A stretch of DNA of 24,058 nucleotides from an uncultured Oscillospiraceae bacterium (lineage in GTDB: Bacteria; Bacillota; Clostridia; Oscillospirales; Acutalibacteraceae). The translations under genes were made by a program, and so were the position numbers. Shown one piece after another: positions 15,633-21,927 of this stretch. The notes under the pieces are model-generated. The model had not been told where the DNA came from. It searched no databases and was given only the letters and a program-made list of their open reading frames with translations. How positions within the stretch are numbered: the first letter of the stretch is position 1; the number at the start of each line of letters is the position of its first letter. The stretch is from NCBI GenBank assembly GCA_900543305.1, contig UQQZ01000037.1, positions 1 through 24,058 on the forward strand, written 5' to 3'.

Positions 15633-15862
15633 TCGGTAAAACAAAGCGGAGCCGGCGGCTCCCACCCGTGCAGCGCAGTCTGTCACAGGTCAATATCCCA
15701 AGGACGGGGCGTGAGCCGAAGGCTCGGGTCCGATCCTGGATCCCGGAAACGGGGTTAAGTGGGCATTGATTTGCGGGCAGAGAGCGTTCTGCCCGCTTTC
15801 TTATTACAAGAATGCCGCCCTTCGCGAAACAGCTTGAGAACATTGTGATGGAGGTGCTACCC
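15633..15862 (+). promoter_or_regulatory. structured 5' leader of infC, probable L20-type attenuator
   Basis: About 230 nt lie between the predicted transcription start and the infC start. The leader contains several hairpins: GGAGCC-GGC-GGCTCC near 15650, GAGCC-GAA-GGCTC near 15715, and CCCG-GAAA-CGGG near 15742 with a GNRA tetraloop. It ends in an intrinsic terminator at 15773-15805. In Bacillus the same operon is autoregulated by L20 binding a leader that switches between terminator and antiterminator. Position, length and layout fit that model; the L20-binding fold itself was not verified. Confidence 0.7.
15773..15805 (+). terminator. attenuator terminator in the infC leader
   Basis: A perfect 9-bp stem, GCGGGCAGA (15773-15781) with TCTGCCCGC (15788-15796), has a 6-nt loop and is followed by TTTCTTATT. 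It lies 58 nt before infC and downstream of the operon promoter, so it should terminate most transcripts unless an antiterminator forms. Confidence 0.85.
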
Positions 15863-15865
15863 ATT
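15850..15865 (+). promoter_or_regulatory. ribosome site selecting an AUU start for infC
   Basis: GGAGGTG (15850-15856) is followed after 6 nt by ATT (15863-15865), the codon where the family N-terminus (SNKELQINEQIR) begins. The upstream in-frame ATG 15812 has no ribosome site, and ATG 15848 and GTG 15845 overlap or precede the GGAGG. Confidence 0.8.
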
Positions 15866-16381
15866 AGCAACAAGGAACTGCAGATCAACGAGCAAATCCG
15901 AGATAAAGAACTTCGCGTCATCGACTCCGATGGCACCCAGCTGGGCATCATGTCTCTGCGGCAGGCCATGGAAATTGCGGAGAAGAAGAATCTGGATCTG
16001 GTAAAGATCGCTCCCCAGGCGAATCCCCCGGTGTGCAAGATTATCGACTACGGCAAATTCCGTTTCGAGCAGGCCAAGCGGGAAAAGGAAGCGAGAAAGA
16101 ACCAGCGGGTCGTTGAGATCAAAGAGGTTCGTCTTTCTCTCAACATCGATACCCACGATTTTGAGACCAAGAAGAATCATGCCCTGCGATTTATTTCCGA
16201 GGGCAACAAGGTAAAGGCTTCCATCCGGTTTCGCGGCAGAGAGATGGGACATCCCGAGCTGGGACTGGAGATCATGCGCCGTTTCGCAGATGCCATGAGC
16301 GAAGTGGCCAACGTGGAAAAGCCCGCCAAGTTGGAGGGCCGGACCATGTTGATGTTCCTTGCTCCCAAGCCTGTCAAGTAA
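15863..16381 (+). CDS. infC: Translation initiation factor IF-3 (AUU start)
   Basis: IF-3 binds the 30S subunit, keeps it free of 50S and proofreads the start codon and initiator tRNA. The 172-residue product has the N-domain IINEQ-type motif (LQINEQIRDKELRVID), LGIMSLRQAMEIA, the linker NPPVCKIIDYGKFRFEQAKREKEARK and the C-domain with IRFRGREMGHPELG. The start is placed at ATT 15863: it gives the usual length of about 170 aa, sits 6 nt after a perfect GGAGGTG, and AUU starts are known for infC in E. coli and Bacillus. There IF-3 represses its own translation by rejecting non-canonical starts. An annotation starting at ATG 15812 would add 17 non-homologous residues and begin right after the attenuator. 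It is first in the operon with rpmI. Confidence 0.95.
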   Translation: MSNKELQINEQIRDKELRVIDSDGTQLGIMSLRQAMEIAEKKNLDLVKIAPQANPPVCKIIDYGKFRFEQAKREKEARKNQRVVEIKEVRLSLNIDTHDFETKKNHALRFISEGNKVKASIRFRGREMGHPELGLEIMRRFADAMSEVANVEKPAKLEGRTMLMFLAPKPVK

Positions 16382-16414
16382 CGCTTTGATCGAACATTTA
16401 AGGAGGACTGCAAA

Positions 16415-16618
16415 ATGCCGAAACTGAAAACTCACAGCGGCGCCAAGAAGCGCTTTAAACTTTCCAAGAACGGAAAGGTCATCCGCGGCCATGCCAACAC
16501 CAGCCATCTGCTCAATGGCCATGGCAAGACTCCCAAGAGCAAGCGCGCCATGCGCGGCACCACCGTGGCCGACAAGACCAACGTGGCCGCCGTCAAGCGG
16601 ATGCTGCCCTACAAATAA
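16415..16618 (+). CDS. rpmI: 50S ribosomal protein L35
   Basis: L35 is a small, very basic protein of the large subunit. The 67-residue product shows the family sequence from MPKLKTHSGAKKRFK through GKVIRGHANTSHLL to the C-terminal NVAAVKRMLPYK, at full normal length. ATG 16415 follows AAGGAGGA at good spacing, 33 nt after infC. It belongs to the infC-rpmI-rplT operon. Confidence 0.98.
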   Translation: MPKLKTHSGAKKRFKLSKNGKVIRGHANTSHLLNGHGKTPKSKRAMRGTTVADKTNVAAVKRMLPYK

Positions 16619-16644
16619 GCGAGAGCCTGGGCATTTGGGCGGGA

Positions 16645-16663
16645 GGATCCCCCAGGGGGATCC
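16645..16663 (+). promoter_or_regulatory. near-perfect hairpin between rpmI and rplT
   Basis: GGATCCCCC (16645-16653), one A, and GGGGGATCC (16655-16663) form 9-bp arms; the helix would close with a small loop. It is followed by A's rather than T's on the plus strand, so it is not a terminator in the gene direction. It sits in a 112-nt spacer, and could be a processing site or a barrier that separates L35 and L20 translation. Confidence 0.6.
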
Positions 16664-16730
16664 GAAAAAACTCCGTCCCACATAAAAATGATTACAAGTT
16701 TGTTGCACCATAAGAAAGGATGGTATTGGA

Positions 16731-17084
16731 ATGGCTAGAGTCAAGGGCGCGATGATGACGCGCAAGAGAAGAAAAAAGGTTTTGAAGCTCGCCAAGGGCT
16801 ATTGGGGCGCCAAGAGCCGTCACTTTAAAATGGCCAAACAGGCCGTGATGAAGTCTGGCAACTACGCTTTCATCGGCCGCAAGCAGCGCAAGCGTGATTT
16901 CCGCCGTCTGTGGATCACCCGTATTTCCGCAGCTTGCCGGGCAAACGGCATCAACTATTCCACCTTTATGAACGGTCTGAAGAAGGCTGGCGTTACCCTG
17001 AACCGGAAGATGCTTTCCGAAATCGCCATCGCCGATGCAGCCGGGTTCACCGCCCTGGTGGAGAAGGCAAAGGCTGCCTTATAA
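16731..17084 (+). CDS. rplT: 50S ribosomal protein L20
   Basis: L20 binds 23S rRNA early in 50S assembly and in Firmicutes also represses its own operon through the leader RNA. The 117-residue product has the typical basic N-terminal tail (ARVKGAMMTRKRRKKVLKLA), then GYWGAKSRHFKMAKQAVMKS and the C-terminal domain with ITRISAACRANGINYS and RKMLSEIA. Full normal length. The ribosome site before ATG 16731 is AAAGGATGG. It is the last gene of the operon, followed by hairpins and a terminator. Confidence 0.98.
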   Translation: MARVKGAMMTRKRRKKVLKLAKGYWGAKSRHFKMAKQAVMKSGNYAFIGRKQRKRDFRRLWITRISAACRANGINYSTFMNGLKKAGVTLNRKMLSEIAIADAAGFTALVEKAKAAL

Positions 17085-17095
17085 AAAAGCTAAGA

Positions 17096-17152
17096 GTGCG
17101 CCCGAGGCAAGGGATTGCCTTGGGCGTTCCTAATTCTGGCGGGGAAACCCGC
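17096..17152 (+). promoter_or_regulatory. two stacked hairpins downstream of rplT
   Basis: The first is a long stem in which CGCCCGAGGCAA (17100-17111) pairs with TTGCCTTGGGCG (17115-17126) with one wobble pair and a tight loop. The second is GCGGG-GAAA-CCCGC. They lie between the rplT stop and the terminator at 17158. They may stabilise the 3' end of the ribosomal-protein mRNA or form a leader for the methyltransferase gene. Confidence 0.5.
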
Positions 17153-17157
17153 TCCAC

Positions 17158-17181
17158 GGCGCCGTCACAGGGCGCCTTTTT
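17158..17181 (+). terminator. intrinsic terminator after rplT
   Basis: GGCGCC (17158-17163), a 7-nt loop and GGCGCC (17171-17176) are followed by TTTTT (17177-17181). The stem is short but GC-only. It ends only 20 nt before the next start codon, so read-through could feed the methyltransferase gene. Confidence 0.8.
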
Positions 17182-17201
17182 AGAAACAGGAGGGGAACGG
17201 G

Positions 17202-18023
17202 ATGGAAAAGATCACCAGCCGGCAAAATAAGATGGTGCGGGAAGGGGCGGCCTTGTTGTCCTCTGCGGAGGAGCGGCGGTCCCGGGAGGAATTCCTGTGC
17301 GAAGGAGCCCGTCTGTGCCAGGATGCCGTCCGGTCCGGGGTGGAGATCCACCGGTGTTTCTTTACCGGGCAGGCTCGGGAAAAGTACGCCCGTTACCTGG
17401 AACCTGTTCTCCAGGTGTGTGAAGAGGCCTATTGGGTAGAGGACCATGTGGCCCAGCTGCTTTCCTCCACCAAACATTCCCAGGGGATTTTCTGTCAGTG
17501 CCGTTGGCCGGCATCTCTTCGGGCTGGGGAGGCCGGATCTCTCCAGGACAGTTCCTGCGCGGTGTTGGAAAACCTGCAGGATCCGGGAAATCTGGGAACG
17601 GTACTCCGGACTGCGGAAGCCCTGGGAATTCCCCAAGTATTCCTGCTGGGAGACTGCTGTGACCCTCTTTCTCCCAAAGCTCTTCGGGCCTCCATGGGAG
17701 CGGTTTTCCGGGTGAGAATCACTCTGGAATCCTCGCCGGAAAAACTGTGCCGCCGGTTGAGGGATCAGGGATTCACTTTGCTGGCCTCGGTACCGGACAG
17801 CACCGCCCGCCAGGTGACGGAGATCGATTTTTCCACCGGAAAATATGGGGTGTTTATCGGCAATGAGGGCAACGGGCTCAGTGAGGAGACCATTGCTTTG
17901 TGTGGGGAGCGGGTCACCATCCCCATGGGAGGCCGCGCGGAATCCCTGAATGCTTCGGCGGCGGCCACCATTCTGTTGTGGGAGATGGTCCGCCGAGGCG
18001 GAAAGGGGGAGGCCCATGGATAA
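17202..18023 (+). CDS. TrmH/SpoU-family RNA 2'-O-methyltransferase
   Basis: The 273-residue protein belongs to the SPOUT superfamily and transfers a methyl group from S-adenosylmethionine to a ribose 2'-OH of rRNA or tRNA. The N-terminal substrate-binding domain (about 1-105) resembles the RlmB-like L30e fold, with SRQNKMVRE at the start and FLCEGARLCQDA. The three SpoU motifs are present: LENLQDPGNLGTVLRTA (122-138, N130 and R136), GVFIGNEGNGLSEE (216-229), and IPMGGRAESLNASAA (240-254). The target nucleotide cannot be read from the sequence. ATG 17202 follows AGGAGGGG. The end overlaps dprA by 8 bp, so the two are co-translated. Neighbouring rplT is a common arrangement in Firmicutes for this family. 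Confidence 0.93.
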   Translation: MEKITSRQNKMVREGAALLSSAEERRSREEFLCEGARLCQDAVRSGVEIHRCFFTGQAREKYARYLEPVLQVCEEAYWVEDHVAQLLSSTKHSQGIFCQCRWPASLRAGEAGSLQDSSCAVLENLQDPGNLGTVLRTAEALGIPQVFLLGDCCDPLSPKALRASMGAVFRVRITLESSPEKLCRRLRDQGFTLLASVPDSTARQVTEIDFSTGKYGVFIGNEGNGLSEETIALCGERVTIPMGGRAESLNASAAATILLWEMVRRGGKGEAHG

Positions 18024-19677
18024 CCGAGTCTACTGGATTTGGCTGCAGCATGCCTTCGGCCCAGGGAGCCCCATGCCCTGGCGGATCAGTCTGGGATATC
18101 CGGGCGGAGTGGAAGGCTTTTTCCGGGACGGTTCCCGGGTGTGGAACTCCATGGCAGGGATCAAAGAGCGGGAAGCCGCTGCCCTGTACGCCTTTTCCCT
18201 TTCGGAAGCCCAGGCCCAGCTGGAATACGCGGACAAAGTGGGATGGCAGGTTTTGACCCCGGAGTGTGAAAAATATCCCGCAGCCCTGAGGAATATTTTT
18301 GACCCTCCCGCGGTACTGTATGTACGAGGCCAGCTTCCCGATGTGGACCGCAGACCTACCATTTCCGTGGTGGGCGCCCGGAAGGCCTTGAAGGAATCGG
18401 AGGAAAAAGGAAAGGAATTCGGCTACCAGTTGGCCATTGGAGGGGCGGTTGTAGTCACCGGAGGCGCGGTGGGAATTGACACCGCCGCCACTTTGGGGGC
18501 CATGAGCGGGGAAGGTCCCCTGATCAGTGTGCTGCCTGTGGCACTGAACAGCCCTTATTTGGTGGAGAACGCCTTTTTGCGGGAGACCATTGTGGAAAAG
18601 GGTGGGGCTCTGGTCAGCGAATTCTTCTCCCAACAGTCTCCCGGATATGGAGCTTTTCACATGCGCAACCGATTGATCACCGGTTTTGCCTGCGGGGTAC
18701 TGCTGATCCAGGCGGCCCGGAAAAGCGGGACCATCATTTATGCCAGCTACGCCAAGGATCAGGATCGGGACGTATTTGTCTATCCCGGAAAACAGGGAGA
18801 TCCCGCCTTCGCAGGGGGCTGGGATTTGATTGCCGACGGGGCAAAACCTGTTACCTGCGGGGAAGAAATTCTGGAGGAATATGACCGCCGGTTTCACACC
18901 CAAGGCCGAGTGATCCCCTTGGACCCTTTGCCGGAGGTGGAACGGAATCTGGCCTTGGCAGATCCTGGGACCCGGATCAACGGGGATCAGGCTGCCGTAC
19001 TGGCTGTTCTGGAAAAGGAAGCGGTTTCCGTGGGAACCCTGGCAGAGCAAACGGGACTTCCTACGGGAAATCTGCTGGCCCTGTTGGCGGAGCTGGAGCT
19101 GCGGGGACTTGTAAAATCCCATCCGGGAAAACGGTACAGTCTGGCGGGAAAACGTGTTCCGAGCAAAGGATCCCAGTCCCGTCCAAGGAAGGAAGAGAGA
19201 GAGAAAGCTCCGGAATCATTGCCCCTTCCCCTGAGGGGCGAAGAGGCGGCGGTGCTGTCCGTTTTGAGAGAAGAACCCCAATCCCTGTCCCAGCTGGAGG
19301 AGGAAACAGGCCTTGCTCCGGGGGCGCTTTTGGGGATCCTGACGGAGTTGGAGCTGGGGGGAGTTGCCAAATCCCATCCGGGGAAACGGTACAGTCTAGG
19401 GGGAAAAACGGTTTCCGGCAAAGGGTCCCAGTCCCGTCCCAGAAAGGAAGAGAGGGAGAAAACTCCGGAATCGCTGCCCCTGTCCTTGAGGGGCGAAGAG
19501 GCGGCGGTGCTGTCTGTTTTGGGAGAAGAACCCCAATCCCTGTCCCAGCTGGAGGAGGAAACAGGCCTCGCTCCGGGAGCGCTTTTGGGGATCCTGACAG
19601 AGTTGGAGCTGCAGGGACTTGCCAAATCCCTGCCGGGAAAACGGTATCGTCTGGGAGAAAAGATTAGTTTTTCATAA
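18016..19677 (+). CDS. dprA: DprA-family DNA-processing protein with three C-terminal winged-helix repeats
   Basis: DprA protects incoming single-stranded DNA and loads RecA during transformation. This 553-residue protein exceeds the usual 290-380. Residues about 60-110 precede the Rossmann core (115-290), recognisable by ISVVGARKA, VTGGAVGIDTAATLGA, MRNRLITGF, GTIIYASYAKDQDRDVFVYPG and GGWDLIADGA. The core is divergent: the usual SGxARGID..AH reads TGGAVGIDTAAT. Three winged-helix units follow, starting at A326, A411 and A496, each 85 codons apart. Each has AAVLxVL, a middle TGLxxGxLLxxLxELEL and PGKRYxL, and units 1 and 2 are followed by a basic linker (GSQSRPRKEEREK). Units 2 and 3 are nearly identical, with five mismatches in the first 111 bp. 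Start ATG 18016 follows GGGGGAGG and overlaps the methyltransferase stop. The gene order dprA-topA-trmFO supports the identity. Confidence 0.88.
   Translation: MDNRVYWIWLQHAFGPGSPMPWRISLGYPGGVEGFFRDGSRVWNSMAGIKEREAAALYAFSLSEAQAQLEYADKVGWQVLTPECEKYPAALRNIFDPPAVLYVRGQLPDVDRRPTISVVGARKALKESEEKGKEFGYQLAIGGAVVVTGGAVGIDTAATLGAMSGEGPLISVLPVALNSPYLVENAFLRETIVEKGGALVSEFFSQQSPGYGAFHMRNRLITGFACGVLLIQAARKSGTIIYASYAKDQDRDVFVYPGKQGDPAFAGGWDLIADGAKPVTCGEEILEEYDRRFHTQGRVIPLDPLPEVERNLALADPGTRINGDQAAVLAVLEKEAVSVGTLAEQTGLPTGNLLALLAELELRGLVKSHPGKRYSLAGKRVPSKGSQSRPRKEEREKAPESLPLPLRGEEAAVLSVLREEPQSLSQLEEETGLAPGALLGILTELELGGVAKSHPGKRYSLGGKTVSGKGSQSRPRKEEREKTPESLPLSLRGEEAAVLSVLGEEPQSLSQLEEETGLAPGALLGILTELELQGLAKSLPGKRYRLGEKISFS
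18991..19677 (+). repeat. 255-bp in-frame tandem repeat inside dprA
   Basis: Units start at 18991, 19246 and 19501, exactly 255 bp (85 codons) apart; the third is shortened by the stop. Each unit is one winged-helix domain, with a charged linker in units 1 and 2. The first half of unit 1 is the most divergent, while the linker halves of units 1 and 2 and the winged-helix halves of units 2 and 3 are highly alike, pointing to serial duplication from the ancestral single domain. Confidence 0.93.
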
Positions 19678-19683
19678 TTTTCA

Positions 19684-19711
19684 TTGATTCCCCGGAAGAG
19701 TATGGTAAAAT
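19684..19711 (+). promoter_or_regulatory. sigma-A promoter of topA
   Basis: TTGATT (19684-19689), a 16-nt spacer and TAAAAT (19706-19711), with TGG directly before the -10 (extended -10). It lies just after the dprA stop and gives topA its own transcript with a leader of about 105 nt. Confidence 0.7.
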
Positions 19712-19717
19712 AACTTG

Positions 19718-19824
19718 GATAGGCCGTCGGGGTGAGACGGCTGGCGGCACAGAGAAAGGCTCCTGGGCCGCTTCAGGGCAACCCTCCGTCCCAACGGTTG
19801 GGGCGGGAGAAAGGAAGATGACGA
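19718..19824 (+). promoter_or_regulatory. structured leader of topA
   Basis: Four helices can be drawn: GCCGTC/GACGGC (19723-19728 with 19736-19741), GCGGC near 19744 with GCCGC near 19767, AGGG-CAA-CCCT near 19775, and CCGTCCCAA-CGG-TTGGGGCGG (19786-19806, one wobble). The last one ends right at the AAAGGAAG ribosome site. The region may be an RNA regulator or simply a folded 5' UTR; no known riboswitch class was matched with confidence. Confidence 0.45.
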
Positions 19825-21918
19825 ATGTCGAAACTTGTGATTGTGGAGTCGCCTTCCAAGGCGAAAACCATTCAAAAATATCTGGGCAAGGACTACGAAG
19901 TGGTGGCCTCCATGGGCCATGTGCGGGATTTGCCCAAAGCGCGGCTGAGCGTGGACGTGAAGGATAACTTCAAGCCCAAATACAGCATCATCAAAGGAAA
20001 GGAAAAGCTGGTCAAAGAGCTGAAGGAAGCCGCAGCCAAGTCGGACGGCGTTTTGCTGGCCACCGACCCGGACCGGGAGGGAGAAGCGATCTCCTGGCAT
20101 TTGGCGTACATTCTGGGCTTGGACGAGGACGCCCAAGACCGGGTAACCTTTAACGAAATCACACGCACCGGTGTGGAAGAGGGGATGAACCATCCCCGGG
20201 CCATCGATCTGGACCTGGTCAACGCCCAGCAGGCCCGGCGGATTCTGGACCGGCTGGTGGGCTATACCTTGAGTCCCTTCCTGGCCAAGACCATTCGCCG
20301 GGGACTTTCCGCAGGCCGGGTGCAGTCCGTGGCCGTACGGATGATTGTGGACCGGGAAGAGGAGATCAAAGCCTTTGTGCCCCAGGAATACTGGACCATT
20401 GACGCCAAGCTCACTGCGCCGCCCAGCAAGGCGGTGTTTGCAGCTGCTTTCTACGGGGACGAAAACGGGGAGATCAAGATCTCTTCCAAAGAGGAATCGG
20501 ACAAGTTGTTCGCCCAGCTGGAACAGGAGGAGTTCTATGTCAGCGCGGTGAAAAAGGGAAAAAAGAACCGTTCCCCTGCGCCGCCCTTCATCACCTCCAC
20601 CCTCCAGCAGGAGGCCAGCCGGAAACTGGGGTTCCAGGCACGCCGTACCATGAAGGCAGCCCAGGAGCTGTATGAAGGCGTGGAAATCGAGGGACAGGGA
20701 TCCATCGGTTTGATCACCTACATGCGTACTGACTCTCTGCGGATTTCCGAAGACGCCATCAAGGACGCCACGGCCTACATTGAGGACCGGTGGGGCTCCA
20801 AGTATCTGCCCAACAAACCCCGTCATTTCAAATCCCGGGCCAATGCCCAGGACGGTCACGAGGCCATCCGCCCCTCTACCATCAGCTTGACCCCGGACCA
20901 GGTAAAGAGCTCTCTCACCTCCGACCAGTACAAGCTCTACAAGCTGATCTGGGAGCGGTTCATCGCCTGCCAGATGGCAAACTGTGTGCTGAACACCACT
21001 CAGGCCACCATCAGCGCCGGAAAGTATATTTTCAAGGCCTCCGGATTCAACGTGGCCTTCGAGGGCTTCACCGCCCTGTACGAAGAGAGCAAGGATGAAG
21101 AGGAAAAGGCGGGCAAGGACCTGCCGCCTCTGGAAGAGGGCATGAAGCTGAAGGTGAAGGACCTGAAAGGCAATCAGCACTTCACCCAGCCCCCACCGCG
21201 CTACACGGAAGCCTCCCTGATCAAGACCCTGGAGGAAAACGGCATTGGCCGTCCTTCCACTTATGCCGCCACCATTTCCACCATCACCACCCGGGAGTAT
21301 GTGACCCGGGAGGGAAAGGCTTTCAAGCCCACAGAACTGGGGGAAGTGATCACCAAGCTGATGAAGGAGCGGTTCCCCAAGATCGTCAATGTAAAGTTTA
21401 CCGCCCAGGTGGAAAACGAGTTGGACGCGGTCCAGCGAGGGGACGAGGATTGGGTGGACACCCTGCGGAAATTCTATGAGGATTTTGACAAGACGGTCCA
21501 GAAAGCCAAGAAGGAAATGGACGGGGTCAAGATCAAATTGAAAGAGGACGAAACCGACGTTATCTGCGAGAAGTGCGGCCGGCACATGGTGGTGAAAGTG
21601 GGACGGTATGGAAAATTCCTGGCCTGTCCCGGGTACCCCGAGTGCAAAAATGTGAAGAAGCTGGTCAACGAGACCGGCGCTGAGTGTCCCAAATGCGGGG
21701 GCAAGATCATCGAGCGCAAATCCAAGCGGGGCAGAATCTTCTACGGATGCAGCGAGTATCCCAACTGCGACTTTGTGTCCTGGGATCCCCCCAGCAAGGA
21801 AAAATGCCCCGTTTGCGGCAAGACCCTGATGCAGAAAAAGAGCAAGGATAAAACTCTCTATTGTGTCACCCCCGGGTGCACCTTTGAGGGAAAACGTCCT
21901 TCGGAAGAGGAAGAATAA
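19825..21918 (+). CDS. topA: DNA topoisomerase I (type IA)
   Basis: TopA relaxes negative supercoils through a transient 5'-phosphotyrosine link. The 697-residue protein has the Toprim domain with E8 in IVESPSKA and the metal-binding D81/D83/E85 in DPDREGE. It also has LSAGRVQSVAVR and the catalytic tyrosine Y299 in TYMRTDSLRIS. Three C-terminal zinc ribbons are complete: C581/C584/C601/C607, C621/C624/C642/C648 and C661/C664/C680/C685. This is the normal Firmicutes topoisomerase I layout and length. ATG 19825 follows AAAGGAAG; an out-of-frame ATG at 19818 is not the start. It is transcribed from its own promoter with a structured leader and followed 9 nt later by trmFO, with which it forms an operon. 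Confidence 0.98.
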   Translation: MSKLVIVESPSKAKTIQKYLGKDYEVVASMGHVRDLPKARLSVDVKDNFKPKYSIIKGKEKLVKELKEAAAKSDGVLLATDPDREGEAISWHLAYILGLDEDAQDRVTFNEITRTGVEEGMNHPRAIDLDLVNAQQARRILDRLVGYTLSPFLAKTIRRGLSAGRVQSVAVRMIVDREEEIKAFVPQEYWTIDAKLTAPPSKAVFAAAFYGDENGEIKISSKEESDKLFAQLEQEEFYVSAVKKGKKNRSPAPPFITSTLQQEASRKLGFQARRTMKAAQELYEGVEIEGQGSIGLITYMRTDSLRISEDAIKDATAYIEDRWGSKYLPNKPRHFKSRANAQDGHEAIRPSTISLTPDQVKSSLTSDQYKLYKLIWERFIACQMANCVLNTTQATISAGKYIFKASGFNVAFEGFTALYEESKDEEEKAGKDLPPLEEGMKLKVKDLKGNQHFTQPPPRYTEASLIKTLEENGIGRPSTYAATISTITTREYVTREGKAFKPTELGEVITKLMKERFPKIVNVKFTAQVENELDAVQRGDEDWVDTLRKFYEDFDKTVQKAKKEMDGVKIKLKEDETDVICEKCGRHMVVKVGRYGKFLACPGYPECKNVKKLVNETGAECPKCGGKIIERKSKRGRIFYGCSEYPNCDFVSWDPPSKEKCPVCGKTLMQKKSKDKTLYCVTPGCTFEGKRPSEEEE

Positions 21919-21927
21919 GGAGGCACC

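Noticed and set aside
15627..15770. tRNA or small RNA gene in the infC leader
   Set aside because: No cloverleaf, T-loop consensus or CCA end can be read; the hairpins fit a leader RNA better.
15812..15862. ATG 15812 (or ATG 15848) as the infC start
   Set aside because: The extra residues do not resemble IF-3, ATG 15812 has no ribosome site and lies just after the attenuator, and ATG 15848 overlaps the GGAGG that fits the ATT start.
19718..19824. ZTP (pfl) riboswitch before topA
   Set aside because: Two pieces resemble its conserved GUGACUGGCG and CCGCCUGGGCA segments, but the match is imperfect, the middle conserved segment is missing, and topA is not a usual target. Reported only as a structured leader.
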